A stretch of 64,000 bases of DNA from Bacillota bacterium (GTDB lineage: Bacteria; Bacillota; Desulfotomaculia; Desulfotomaculales; VENG01): positions 105,202 to 169,201 of the forward strand of contig VENG01000032.1 of the NCBI GenBank assembly GCA_009711705.1. The letters run 5' to 3'. This document shows, piece after piece, positions 26,570 through 35,429 of the stretch. The stretch's first letter is position 1, and every line of letters starts with the position of its first letter. A program made the translations under genes and the position numbers. The notes beneath the pieces were generated by a model. It saw nothing but the letters and a program-made list of their open reading frames with translations. It searched no databases and was not told where the DNA came from.

Positions 26570-26920
26570 GATCAAAAAGACCCAAAAAAAGAAAGGGCAA
26601 TTTTCGACGGGATTAACGGGATTCGCGGGATAGAGATTAAAAAGAAAAAGAAAAGGACAGTAGACAGGATTACAGGATTGCAGGATAAAGATAAGTGATT
26701 AAAGATGGACGTTATGAATGGTTGATTTGATCATAAGAATGAGCATAAAGAGTTAACCAAAAATTCAATATAAATTATTGAAAAAATAATAAAACTGCCA
26801 AGATAACTAAATGATAATAAGCATTGCATGCAAAGGAACAACAAAGGAGGTAAAATCAAAGCCAAAAATCCCATATATCCCGTTAATCCTGTCAAAAAAC
26901 GACCCCAAAGTCACGACCCG
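26570..26920 (+). repeat. Interspersed-repeat unit between the toxin-like locus and the UDG gene
   Basis: One complete unit: head 26606-26631 (GACGGGATTAACGGGAT), CAGGAT triplet 26663-26686, body related to the 25755-25930 body, inverted triplet 26868-26893 and the tail 26901-26920. The tail contains the stop codon of the convergent UDG gene. The 26423-26570 interval holds the toxin leader and promoter only. Confidence 0.88.
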
Positions 26921-27639
26921 AATTGTTTATTGGTTAGCCGCGAGTAAGCCTGCATCAGATCCCGGTAGACTTGCTGGTTAACTTTAGTGAACTGGGCACC
27001 TTCCTGGCGAAGTACATAGGCCGGGTGAAAAATGGGCGTTAAAGGAATGTCCCGGTAGGAAAACCATTTGCCGTGGGAGGCGGTGATGCCCGGAGCGTCC
27101 GGTATCAGAGCCTTCAGGGCCACGGCACCTACAGCCACTATAACCCTGGGGCCGATCATTTTGATTTCCCGGTTGAGGTTGGTTTCAATGCAGGTTCTGC
27201 ATTCTTCCGGCTGCGGGGTGCGGTTGTTGCGGGGGCGGCATTTTAAAACATTGGCTATGTAAACCTGCTCCCGCTTTAAGGGCATCTTTTCCAGCCACAT
27301 GGTGAGAGCCGTACCGGCAATGCCGATGAAGGGAATGCCGAATATGTCTTCGTGCTCCCCGGGGCCTTCTCCCACAAACAATATGGGTGAGCTGGGGTTG
27401 CCGTGTCCGGGAACCCGCCGGGTAGCGCCCTCGCTGTAAATGGGACAGCGGGTGCAGCCCTGGGTAACGCTGCATTCCTCGCAGTTTTCCGGCCTGGTGA
27501 TATAGTCGATCAGCAAGGAGTGGGCCATTAACCTGGCCTGTTTGGCCACTGCTCTTTTCACCGACTCCGGCCGGTAGCCGTTTTGCACCAGGCGCCGGGC
27601 AAAGTCTTCCATTAGAGTGCTGATATTGGGGGCAGTCAT
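26911..27639 (-). CDS. Uracil-DNA glycosylase, iron-sulfur type (family 4/5)
   Basis: A 242-residue UDG-superfamily protein that removes uracil from DNA. Cysteines CEECSVTQGCTRC and the later CRPRNNRTP..CRTC supply the 4Fe-4S cluster; motif A is FVGEGPGEHEDIFGIPFIG and the C-terminal motif is IFHPAYVLRQ. The cluster and GEGPGE motif place it in family 4 (or 5). The start is between GTG 27648 and ATG 27639; ATG has better spacing from GGGAT. Its last two codons and TGA stop lie inside the tail of a repeat unit, so the native C-terminus may have been replaced. Confidence 0.9.
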   Translation of the reverse strand: MTAPNISTLMEDFARRLVQNGYRPESVKRAVAKQARLMAHSLLIDYITRPENCEECSVTQGCTRCPIYSEGATRRVPGHGNPSSPILFVGEGPGEHEDIFGIPFIGIAGTALTMWLEKMPLKREQVYIANVLKCRPRNNRTPQPEECRTCIETNLNREIKMIGPRVIVAVGAVALKALIPDAPGITASHGKWFSYRDIPLTPIFHPAYVLRQEGAQFTKVNQQVYRDLMQAYSRLTNKQFGS

Positions 27640-27706
27640 TGTTATCACATCCCATGGGATATATTACAACGTGTCGTGCCGGAAGACCTTCCTCCGGGAT
27701 AAAATG

Positions 27707-27751
27707 AATAACTCAAGTTTTTGGTGCCAGGCACCGAAAACTTGAGTTATT
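27707..27751. repeat. Solo REP-like palindrome of the RAYT family
   Basis: AATAACTCAAGTTTT (27707-27721) is inverted at 27737-27751 around GGTGCCAGGCACC (27723-27735). The architecture and words match the palindromes flanking the RAYT gene at 4.4-5.3 kb, with no transposase nearby, as expected of a mobilised REP. It lies between the UDG gene and the acidic protein gene. Confidence 0.85.
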
Positions 27752-27776
27752 TAAAGGGGAGGTAGCTTCAGTTGTC

Positions 27777-29255
27777 TTAGTTCAGGTATAGTTTAATAAT
27801 GTCTTCGTCCGAAGAGTCATCTTCTTCGTATTCATCCAACTCAACGTTTACTTCCATATCGTATTCAAGGTATTCTTCCAGTTCAGCTTCGTCCCCGATA
27901 TCAGGGATGTTCTCATCCTCGTTTTCAATGAGTACGGTTTCGAATGTGGCCGTGATGTGGAAGTACTCATCGCCATCGTAGATTAAGAGCTGTGTGCCGT
28001 CTTCGTTATCTTCACCGGTGGCAAAGGCTTCAACGGTACCTTCTATTGTTACGTCGCTGTCGGAGACCGGCATATTATCTTCGTCGTAGAATAATATGAT
28101 GGTACTTTCAAGGCTATCTTCGTTATCTTCAATCTGGGCGGTTATTTCCGCTTCTGTAACGTCATATGCTCGGATTGAAATAGTATCGCTGTCATCGCCG
28201 TCGGAAATTTCTTCTGTGAAGTCTTTTTCTTCATCGGGGCCTACGGTAACCCCAGTTTCTTCAACCCCGTAAACAGTAATGTCATTCTCACCGGTGTTTT
28301 TCACGGTCCAAATAATATTAGTGTCTTCATCTACGTCAATTGGATCGTCTTTTTGGTCTACTATTTGGTAATCAAAATTGATTCTCTCACCGGCCATGGT
28401 TGCGTAGGCAATTCCCTCATTTTCATCTGCCGTAAAGGTGAGGTCACTGTCATTAGAGGTGAGGTTGCCGGTGGTTGCCACAGCCTCTCCCACGGTGACT
28501 TCAATAGTTTCGCTGTCAACTGTCTCGTCTTCATCATTGTACAACGTAACCGTGATGGTTGCGGTGCCTTCGTTTTCTTCATCAGCGGTGACGGTAACGA
28601 CTTCAGTGACGCCCTCAGTGTCACTCATGCCCACTGTATCCTCGTCTTCTGGACTGGTCAAAACGCTGTCATCATCGCTGACCTGAATTTCTATTTCATA
28701 GCCTTCGGGCAATTCCGCTGCCTCTGCCTCGTTATCTTCCACTAAAAAGGTGATATCCTTGGATTGGTCAAACATTAATTCAATGCTGGAATCGCCGTCT
28801 ACAGTAATGGTGTATTCCTTTTCTTCAATTTCATCGATGTCTTCAACGATCCCTCCCCGGGCCTCTATCTTAGCCCGGAATTGTGCCCTCTGCCATTCCG
28901 GTGCCCCGTTGCGGCAGAGATTTCTGTAAGCATTCATCAAACCTTTGACGCTGGGATGTTGCTCCCTGGCCCAGGCCGGACCTTTTTGCTTTACATACGA
29001 ACCTTCGTTTTGTGTCTCTTCAGGGTCGTCCTCATTCGCTTCTACAGTTTCTCCCTCGGCACGTTCTTCTAAATCTACTTCCTCAACTTCTGTCACTGCT
29101 TCAATAGGTTGTGCTTTTTTGGCATGCCCAGGTGGCATCCAATTTGAGCCGAATACAGGGTGTCCTTTTGCCATTGCCGTTTGTGGTATTAAAAATAGAC
29201 CTCCCACCATAAAGCAAAAAGCAGTAAATAAGTACAAAAGCTTTCTCAATTGCAT
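27777..29255 (-). CDS. Secreted, very acidic repeat-type surface protein (unknown function)
   Basis: A 492-residue secreted protein with a signal peptide cleaved after about TAMA (residue 29). The mature part is extremely rich in Asp and Glu. Two or three beta-rich, Ig-like stretches are suggested (about 145-260 and 265-385), and a C-terminal DUF5666-like segment (about 400-480, TIEGTVEAF..DGDEYFHITATFET). A basic patch near residue 95-130 (WAREQHPSVKGLMNAYRNLCRNG) precedes them. No catalytic motif is seen. ATG 29255 follows GAGAGGTG. It lies downstream of sigI-rsgI with a SigI-like promoter motif of its own (29353-29381), so it is probably a SigI target acting at the cell surface. Confidence 0.7.
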   Translation of the reverse strand: MQLRKLLYLFTAFCFMVGGLFLIPQTAMAKGHPVFGSNWMPPGHAKKAQPIEAVTEVEEVDLEERAEGETVEANEDDPEETQNEGSYVKQKGPAWAREQHPSVKGLMNAYRNLCRNGAPEWQRAQFRAKIEARGGIVEDIDEIEEKEYTITVDGDSSIELMFDQSKDITFLVEDNEAEAAELPEGYEIEIQVSDDDSVLTSPEDEDTVGMSDTEGVTEVVTVTADEENEGTATITVTLYNDEDETVDSETIEVTVGEAVATTGNLTSNDSDLTFTADENEGIAYATMAGERINFDYQIVDQKDDPIDVDEDTNIIWTVKNTGENDITVYGVEETGVTVGPDEEKDFTEEISDGDDSDTISIRAYDVTEAEITAQIEDNEDSLESTIILFYDEDNMPVSDSDVTIEGTVEAFATGEDNEDGTQLLIYDGDEYFHITATFETVLIENEDENIPDIGDEAELEEYLEYDMEVNVELDEYEEDDSSDEDIIKLYLN

Positions 29256-29352
29256 AGTTACACCTCTCATTTACAAAATTAGTATCTTAAAAAATTTCGT
29301 GACGGGACAACAACTGAAAAAATCACCCCCCGTTTATACCTTTATATCAACA

Positions 29353-29381
29353 TTCGGTAACGGGGGAGTGATTTCTGGGGT
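29353..29381 (-). promoter_or_regulatory. SigI-like promoter of the acidic protein gene
   Basis: On the minus strand ACCCC (29377-29381) is followed about 20 bases later by CGAA (29353-29356) in the context TACCGAATGTT. The sigI upstream region has CCCCC and TACCGAATATT in the same order, so both may be read by SigI, whose promoters carry C-rich -35 and CGAA -10 elements. Confidence 0.45.
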
Positions 29382-29406
29382 AATGTTAGAAATTATGACT
29401 GCGGTC

Positions 29407-30747
29407 CTATTTATATAGGACCAGGCAAAACCAGTTATTCTGGACGCCTTGGATAACTTTATCACCATTTTTTTTAATATCTTTTTTATTGGTATTCTTT
29501 AGAGCACCCTTATGGCTGTCCTGAGTGCTGCCTTTTGTTTTGCCGGAGGAGGATGTTTGACCTCTCTGTGGTTTGTCTTGGTCTTTGCCATTGCCTTTTG
29601 ATTCATTATTATTGTTTGCTGAACTGTTACCGGTCTTTTTGTCCTTGTTAGAACCTTGGGGCGATTTTTCCGCGGGGTCTTTTAAACGGCCGGGTGACTC
29701 TGTGCCCCAGCCGTTTTTATTGTCTTTGAATGCAGGCATGTCTTCTCCTGATTTTACATTTTTACCGGTATTGCCGTTATTTCGGCCTTCCTTTGCATTA
29801 TTATTTGTGTTTGGGTTTACCCGCATAGCTTCGCCGTGGCTCTTTGTTTGCCCTTTTACATCTGTACCGGGTGAAGCTTTGGAATCACCTTTTTTTTCAA
29901 TGCCCGGAGGTGTTTTGGGAGTATCATTAATACCCTTTTGTTTATGACCGGCCTTTTTCCATTTTACAGTGGCATTTTTTGTGAGAACGTCCTGCACCCG
30001 GTCATTATTCTGTACAATACTGCTCATGCTCTGCGCATTAATTTTTTCCAGGTCAAGTTCAACGCCGTTTTCCCTGCTTTTATTCCAGAGGTGATATTTA
30101 CCTGCGGACACACCTTTGTTTAAGGCCTCTTCTCTTTCTTCTTCATTTACTTTTACCACGTAAACATTAACTTCTTCCTGTTTCTTCTCCAGTTGTCCCC
30201 GAGTGTATGATAGTACCTGTTCTTCCAAATTGGCCGATTTTACATTATTTTCCGCACTGGTGGCATTTATTGTTGTACTGATCATGATATTGGAAGTAGA
30301 ATTGTTTATATATCCCTGGTTGGAGCATGATTCCAATATTGTTTCTACCGCCGCCTGCAGGTTTAGGCCTTGCAAGGAAAGGCCCTGTATAACTTTTTGG
30401 GCATCTTCGTTTCTTGCCTCAGCCCGTATAACCTCCAGTTTTTTATCCAGGGCCAGTTCTAAACTGGGGTTTATGTCCATCCCCACATAGGCATAAACGT
30501 CCGGCACCAGAATTTCTTGCAGTAATGCACTGGAAAATAGTACAAGGATTAACAGGGAAGCGGCTAATGCTAACCATCTTCTGTTATGTTGATGCGGGCT
30601 TATTATGTCGTGGTCGTCGAACAGTACTTCCTGGCCGGTTTTTACAGGTGCCCGTTTTTTAATTTCTTTAAATTCAAAATCTCCTGTCATCAATATCAGG
30701 CTTTTTGGTTTAACTTTAAAAACCGTACCCTTATGAGCCATGGTCAT
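29407..30747 (-). CDS. rsgI: Anti-sigma-I factor RsgI with disordered extracellular tail
   Basis: A 446-residue single-pass membrane protein: cytosolic RsgI N-domain (1-55) that binds SigI, membrane helix (58-78), and the conserved juxtamembrane domain with DINPSLEL (91-98), the site class known for autoproteolysis in RsgI proteins. From about residue 265 the extracellular part is a low-complexity Asn/Lys/Gly/Ser-rich tail of about 180 residues, not a carbohydrate-binding module. Such disordered tails sense cell wall state in Bacillus RsgI. ATG 30747 follows AAAGGGTG and the gene overlaps the end of sigI by 17 bases, so the two are coupled. Confidence 0.9.
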   Translation of the reverse strand: MTMAHKGTVFKVKPKSLILMTGDFEFKEIKKRAPVKTGQEVLFDDHDIISPHQHNRRWLALAASLLILVLFSSALLQEILVPDVYAYVGMDINPSLELALDKKLEVIRAEARNEDAQKVIQGLSLQGLNLQAAVETILESCSNQGYINNSTSNIMISTTINATSAENNVKSANLEEQVLSYTRGQLEKKQEEVNVYVVKVNEEEREEALNKGVSAGKYHLWNKSRENGVELDLEKINAQSMSSIVQNNDRVQDVLTKNATVKWKKAGHKQKGINDTPKTPPGIEKKGDSKASPGTDVKGQTKSHGEAMRVNPNTNNNAKEGRNNGNTGKNVKSGEDMPAFKDNKNGWGTESPGRLKDPAEKSPQGSNKDKKTGNSSANNNNESKGNGKDQDKPQRGQTSSSGKTKGSTQDSHKGALKNTNKKDIKKNGDKVIQGVQNNWFCLVLYK

Positions 30748-31438
30748 CGCACCCTTTCACCACACCGAGGATGTAGTCTTTCAAATAAATGCTGGAGCCT
30801 TTAAGAGCAATACATACTGCTATTATATATTTTCGGTGACGTTGAATGGTTTTAGGGTTACAGCGAAACTTTAATAATAGGCTTTTAAACGGTAAGGACC
30901 TGCGTTCGTTGAAACGAGCCAGCAGCACCGGGTCATTTACCACGTGCTTGGCCATAGCTATCGCCTTACAGCGTGTGTCTTTGTGTTTCGGTGTTTCCTG
31001 CACCAGGTCCTCCAGGGAGATATTGAATTTCTGTAATGCCTTTTCAAACCACTCAATATCCTCGGCCAAGTCCTCTCTTAGCTCAGAATTGTTAGTATCC
31101 TCGGACGGGCTGTCAGGAATGTCCTGGCTATTTATTTCCGGCTTATATTTAACGTTACTTCTCACCATGTCTATCAATCGTCTTTTAATTACCTGACTGG
31201 CAAAGGAGGGGAAATGGGTTCCTTTATCGGGGTTATATTTATCTGCCGCTTCGTTGAAAGCAATCAAGGCTATGCTATAAGCGTCAGTGCTGAGAACATT
31301 ACATTTTTCCTGGCTGTAGCTTTTTGCTAATTTGATAATATAACCCTTATAATTGTTGATAAGTGTCTCCCGGGCCATCTCATCGCCCTGCTGCAGGCGT
31401 TTAATAAGAGAAACGGTATGGTCTTGTTCGTTTTTCAT
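30731..31438 (-). CDS. sigI: RNA polymerase sigma factor SigI
   Basis: A 235-residue sigma-70-type factor of the SigI family: region 2-like N-half (ARETLINNYKGYIIKLAKSYS, YSIALIAFNEAADKYNPDKGTHFPSFASQVIKRR) and the family-specific C-terminal domain with PKTIQRHRKYIIAVCIAL. SigI directs heat or cell-wall and polysaccharide-related genes in Bacillus and Clostridium. It is followed by overlapping rsgI, the standard sigI-rsgI operon, and preceded by a SigI-like promoter suggesting autoregulation. Confidence 0.93.
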   Translation of the reverse strand: MKNEQDHTVSLIKRLQQGDEMARETLINNYKGYIIKLAKSYSQEKCNVLSTDAYSIALIAFNEAADKYNPDKGTHFPSFASQVIKRRLIDMVRSNVKYKPEINSQDIPDSPSEDTNNSELREDLAEDIEWFEKALQKFNISLEDLVQETPKHKDTRCKAIAMAKHVVNDPVLLARFNERRSLPFKSLLLKFRCNPKTIQRHRKYIIAVCIALKGSSIYLKDYILGVVKGCDDHGS

Positions 31439-31558
31439 AGGCCCTCACTTCCTGCCCGAAAATTATATTGTACTTATACCGTAAGGCTTGGCAGTAAGTT
31501 GTACAAATCAATCCTATGAAAGGCAGCTCATGTGATGAAAAAAGTCCCTAATATAATA

Positions 31559-31585
31559 TTCGGTAAAAAGATGCAAATTAGGGGG
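31559..31585 (-). promoter_or_regulatory. SigI-like autoregulatory promoter upstream of sigI
   Basis: On the minus strand CCCCC (31581-31585) is followed after 18 bases by CGAA (31559-31562) in the context TACCGAATATT. It resembles the motif before the acidic protein gene. The sequence is about 120 bases upstream of the sigI start. Confidence 0.55.
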
Positions 31586-31719
31586 AATAACTACCTTTAA
31601 AGTAGAAAAAAGTTACCATAAAAATTTAAAAAATAATTTCCCGTAATTCTCGATACTGTAAAATATATACTATAATATGAATAAGGTAAAGAGGACAAAG
31701 GTTGGAGGAAAATATTACA

Positions 31720-32529
31720 ATGTATAGATTAGTGGCATTGGATCTGGATGATACTTTATTGGACAAGAATTTAGAGGTTCCCGCGGGTAATAAGCAAATA
31801 GTGTCCGAAGTAATGGCCCGGGGAATTTACGTAACTTTGGCCACCGGGCGCATGTTTCGTTCCAGCCTGACCTTGGCCAGGGAGCTTCAAATAAAGGCTC
31901 CGCTGATTACTTACCAGGGGGCGCTGGTAAAGCATTCCGACACCGGTGAAGTGCTTTTTCACCGGCCTGTGCCGCTGGATTACGCTCTGGATATCGTGAG
32001 CCGGGTAGGAAAATATGGGTATCATATCAATATTTACCTTGATGATTACCTGTACGTAGCCCAAGATACCGAAGCAGGGAGACGTTATGCATCCCTATCC
32101 CGTATACCCCTTGAAGTTGTGGGGGATTTGGGGCGTTTTTTGACATCCCGGCAGCAAGACCCCACCAAGGTTCTGGTGGTTTCTACTGAACCCCGCCTGG
32201 ATGAACTGGCGGCGGAGTTAAAGCCTATTTACAGTGATAAGCTGCATATAACCAAGTCAAAGCCTCATTTTCTGGAGTTTTCCCACCCGTTAGCCAATAA
32301 AGGCCATGCCTTAGAAGCTGTTGCTGATTATTATGGTGTGCCCCGGGAAAAAGTAATGGCAGTGGGAGACAGTTATAATGACCTGGAGATGATTGATTGG
32401 GCAGGGCTTGGTGTGGTGATGGGCAACGCCCGAAAAGAAATAAAGGACCGGGCTGATTACGTTACCCTGCCCAACGATGAAGGCGGTGTGGTACACGCCA
32501 TGCGAAAATTTGTGTTAAGTAAACAGTAA
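31720..32529 (+). CDS. Cof-type HAD-IIB family phosphatase
   Basis: A 269-residue haloacid dehalogenase-superfamily hydrolase, probably a sugar or nucleotide phosphatase. Motif I is LDLDDTLLD (about 6-14), motif II lies around TLATGRM, motif III is the lysine in LANKGHALEA, and motif IV is AVGDSYNDLEMI. The C2-type cap (about 80-190) is typical of the Cof subgroup. GGAGGAA is 9 bases before ATG 31720. It heads a plus-strand block with sugar-phosphate enzymes downstream, which fits but does not define the substrate. Confidence 0.9.
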   Translation: MYRLVALDLDDTLLDKNLEVPAGNKQIVSEVMARGIYVTLATGRMFRSSLTLARELQIKAPLITYQGALVKHSDTGEVLFHRPVPLDYALDIVSRVGKYGYHINIYLDDYLYVAQDTEAGRRYASLSRIPLEVVGDLGRFLTSRQQDPTKVLVVSTEPRLDELAAELKPIYSDKLHITKSKPHFLEFSHPLANKGHALEAVADYYGVPREKVMAVGDSYNDLEMIDWAGLGVVMGNARKEIKDRADYVTLPNDEGGVVHAMRKFVLSKQ

Positions 32530-32611
32530 AGAAGAATACCGGGAATGGGTGACTTGACCGTATAATGAACATTGTTCATGTATACCTTATGGAAAATAAG
32601 GAGGTAGTAAT

Positions 32612-33676
32612 ATGGAAGCGATGCTAAATGATCCGCAAGCAATGTATAGAGTTGATAGTATGAATATGTTCGGTGCCTTGTGGGGGCTACCGGAGCAGTG
32701 TGAAGATGCCTGGCGTCTGGGCATGGAAGGACCTCTTCCCGCAGCAGGGGCGGTCAGTAATATTTTGGTTACCGGACTGGGGGGATCTGCCATTGGGGGG
32801 GATCTTTTACGAACATATACTTCAGGCAAAATGCCTGTGCCGGTGGCGGTGAATCGGGACTACCTGTTGCCTGAATATGTAGATAGCAGCACCCTGGTAT
32901 TTGCCATCAGTTATTCGGGCAATACCGAAGAGACTTTAAGTGCCTATGCAGAAGCGCGCAGCCGTGGCGCTTCTATACTTGCCCTCACCACAGGAGGTAA
33001 ATTGAAGGAACAAGCCCAAAAGGACGGGGTTCCGGTCATTGTTATCCCCGGAGGAATTTCCCCCCGTGCTGCTACCGGTTACCTTTTCCTGCCCATGCTT
33101 GCCGTGCTGCAGCGAATGGGATTACTGACCGGTATGGAAAATGAGGTAAAAAGTTTAGTCCGTCTGCTGGAAGAGATAAGGGAAAGTTTAAAGCCCGAAA
33201 GCCCTGTGGAAACCAACCTTGCCAAACAGTTGGCCCAGAAGCTGCATAACCGTATTCCGGTTATATGGGGTGTCGGCAGCAACACGGAAGTGGTAGCCCA
33301 GCGCTTTAAAGGACAGATCAATGAAAATACCAAGGCTCCGGCTTACTGGAATGTATTTCCGGAACTAAACCATAATGAGCTGGTAGGCTTTGAGGTACCC
33401 AAAGAGCTGTTAGAGAAATTGCACATAGTGATGCTCAAGGATGAAGATGATCACCCCCGGGTGAGCATTCGCATGGACGTAACCAGGGGTATTGTGGCCA
33501 AAGCAGTTTCCGGCGTGGAAGAAATAAAGTCCACCGGGGAAGGTAAACTGGCGCGGCTATATTCTCTGATTTATACGGGGGATTATACCAGTGTATATTT
33601 GGCCGCCCTATATGGTATAGACCCCGGTCCGGTGAAAATAATAGACTACCTTAAATCCGAGCTGGCCGGGAGATAA
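32612..33676 (+). CDS. Bifunctional phosphoglucose/phosphomannose isomerase
   Basis: A 354-residue two-SIS-domain protein of the PGI/PMI family, which interconverts glucose-6-phosphate or mannose-6-phosphate with fructose-6-phosphate. Family marks are GLGGSAIGGDL (SIS 1), FAISYSGNTEETL, and the conserved FPELNHNELVGFE and DDHPRVSIRMDVT segments. It is the likely glycolytic isomerase here, as no classical Pgi is in the window. AAGGAGG precedes ATG 32612, and the next gene starts 2 bases after its stop. Confidence 0.92.
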   Translation: MEAMLNDPQAMYRVDSMNMFGALWGLPEQCEDAWRLGMEGPLPAAGAVSNILVTGLGGSAIGGDLLRTYTSGKMPVPVAVNRDYLLPEYVDSSTLVFAISYSGNTEETLSAYAEARSRGASILALTTGGKLKEQAQKDGVPVIVIPGGISPRAATGYLFLPMLAVLQRMGLLTGMENEVKSLVRLLEEIRESLKPESPVETNLAKQLAQKLHNRIPVIWGVGSNTEVVAQRFKGQINENTKAPAYWNVFPELNHNELVGFEVPKELLEKLHIVMLKDEDDHPRVSIRMDVTRGIVAKAVSGVEEIKSTGEGKLARLYSLIYTGDYTSVYLAALYGIDPGPVKIIDYLKSELAGR

Positions 33677-33677
33677 A

Positions 33678-34472
33678 ATGGCAAGTTTTAAAGTAGTCAT
33701 GGATTGGCATACCCACACCCGCTACAGTGACGGAAGGGGTACCGTAAAAGACAATGTGCGTGCAGCGGCAGAAAAGGGGCTTACAGAGATCGCCATTACG
33801 GATCATGGCCCCAAGGGTATTTTTATCGGTGTGAAAAGTGCCGAAACTTATCTGGATATCAGGAAGGATATTGAAGCTCTAAAGGAACGTTATCCGGTGC
33901 GTGTTTTACTGGGTGCCGAGGCCAATGTTACCGGTCTTAACGGGGAGATAGATATTCCGCCAAAAATCAGTAAGGAAATGGACATACTCCTGGTTGGCCT
34001 GCACCCCCAGGCCATTGCGGGATCTTGGCGTGAAAATTTGGGATGGATGCTGCCAAACTTCTTAGGGCGTGTAAATCAAACCCTGAAAAAAAGTATGCGC
34101 AATGCCAATACAAAGGCTTTAGTAAATGCTATGTACAATCACCCGGTAAACGTGGCTACTCATCCCGGTCTGATGATGGACGTGGATTTGGATGAAATCG
34201 CCAGGGCTTCGTCCGCTACCGGTTGTGCCGTGGAAATTAATGCCGGCCATGCGTATAATAAAGATGAAGTCATCAAGGCAGCGCTTCGCTGGGCAGCACC
34301 CCTGGCGGTGAATAGTGATGCCCACTACCCTGATACCGTAGGAGAAGTGGACAAGGGGGTGAAGCTCCTGTTAAAGTGGGATGTGCCTGTGAACCAGGTG
34401 TTAAATGCAGTTCCGGTTTCGGCAAGACAGGAAGTCCACCCATCTGATATAATAGAAAATAAAGTACATTAA
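33678..34472 (+). CDS. PHP domain metal-dependent phosphoesterase
   Basis: A 264-residue PHP-superfamily protein. Metal ligands are visible in MDWHTHTRYSDGRG (HxH), AITDHG, GAEAN, NHPVNVATHPG and NSDAHYPDT. Homologues include histidinol phosphatases, YcdX-type phosphatases and nucleases, so the substrate is open. One-base spacing from the isomerase gene implies cotranscription and possibly sugar phosphate chemistry. Confidence 0.85.
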   Translation: MASFKVVMDWHTHTRYSDGRGTVKDNVRAAAEKGLTEIAITDHGPKGIFIGVKSAETYLDIRKDIEALKERYPVRVLLGAEANVTGLNGEIDIPPKISKEMDILLVGLHPQAIAGSWRENLGWMLPNFLGRVNQTLKKSMRNANTKALVNAMYNHPVNVATHPGLMMDVDLDEIARASSATGCAVEINAGHAYNKDEVIKAALRWAAPLAVNSDAHYPDTVGEVDKGVKLLLKWDVPVNQVLNAVPVSARQEVHPSDIIENKVH

Positions 34473-34539
34473 GAATACTTTTAGTTTTAAGGATTCTTTG
34501 TCCACTAAAGTAACCTGCCTTTTAGAAAGGGGTAACGAG

Positions 34540-35403
34540 TTGTCTAAGTTGGTAATTGTTACAGGCATGTCAGGGGCGGGAAAATCAACGGCTGTTCAGA
34601 GCCTGGAAGACCTGGGGTATTTTTGTGTGGACAACTTGCCTCCCACCCTTATTCCAAAATTTGCCGAAATGTGTGCACAATCCGCGCAAACAATTAATAA
34701 CATAGCATTAGTTGTTGATATTAGGGGCGGTTCATTTTTTAATGCATTGTTTGAAGTATTATCCGAATTGGATGACCAGGGAGTAGAGTTTGAAATACTT
34801 TTTCTGGAGGCATCCGATGAGACCCTTGTGCGGCGGTATAAAGAAAGCCGTCGCCGTCACCCTCTGGGTAACCACGGGGAAATACTGCGTAATATTCGTG
34901 AGGAAAGGTCACAGTTAGAAGATCTCAGGGGGAAAGCCAACAAGATAATTGATACTTCCGATCTTACTAATCAACAGCTGAAGAAAGAAATCAACAGCCA
35001 CTTCGGACATGATTCAGACAAAGGTTCTAAATTGTTCGTCACCGTCATTTCTTTCGGATATAAATACGGTATTCCCATGGACAGTGACCTAGTCATTGAC
35101 GTGCGCTTTTTGCCCAACCCGCATTACATTGATGAATTACGACCATTGACCGGAAATGATTTAAAAGTGCAGGATTATGTCATGGATTCTGATGTTACCA
35201 AGGAGTTCATGACCAGGTTTTGTAACTTAATTGAATTTTTGATACCCAGGTATGTGTTGGAAGGAAAAACCACGCTGATGATTGCCATCGGGTGTACCGG
35301 AGGAATGCACCGTTCCGTGACACTGGCCAACCGGCTGGGAGATATTTTAGTCAACAAGGGGTCCCGGGTAACGGTGCGCCACAGGGATGTAAACAGGAAA
35401 TAG
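34540..35403 (+). CDS. rapZ: RNase adapter / nucleotide-binding protein RapZ (YvcJ)
   Basis: A 287-residue P-loop protein with Walker A GMSGAGKS (about 9-16). The family hydrolyses GTP/ATP; in E. coli RapZ controls glmS by guiding an sRNA to RNase E, and in Bacillus YvcJ affects competence. The C-terminal domain carries FGYKYGIP, DVRFLPNPHY and IGCTGGMHRSV. I chose TTG 34540 (MSKLVIVTG) with AAAGGGG at 34526-34532; the frame's upstream TTG at 34498 has no such site. It starts the conserved rapZ-yvcK-whiA set, here interrupted by two genes. Confidence 0.93.
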   Translation: MSKLVIVTGMSGAGKSTAVQSLEDLGYFCVDNLPPTLIPKFAEMCAQSAQTINNIALVVDIRGGSFFNALFEVLSELDDQGVEFEILFLEASDETLVRRYKESRRRHPLGNHGEILRNIREERSQLEDLRGKANKIIDTSDLTNQQLKKEINSHFGHDSDKGSKLFVTVISFGYKYGIPMDSDLVIDVRFLPNPHYIDELRPLTGNDLKVQDYVMDSDVTKEFMTRFCNLIEFLIPRYVLEGKTTLMIAIGCTGGMHRSVTLANRLGDILVNKGSRVTVRHRDVNRK

Positions 35404-35429
35404 TGTTTGCCGGTAGGGGTTGATAATTT

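Noticed and set aside
28353..28745. 130-codon plus-strand frame opposite the acidic protein gene
   Set aside because: It is a shadow of the Asp/Glu-rich codons on the other strand, without a start signal.
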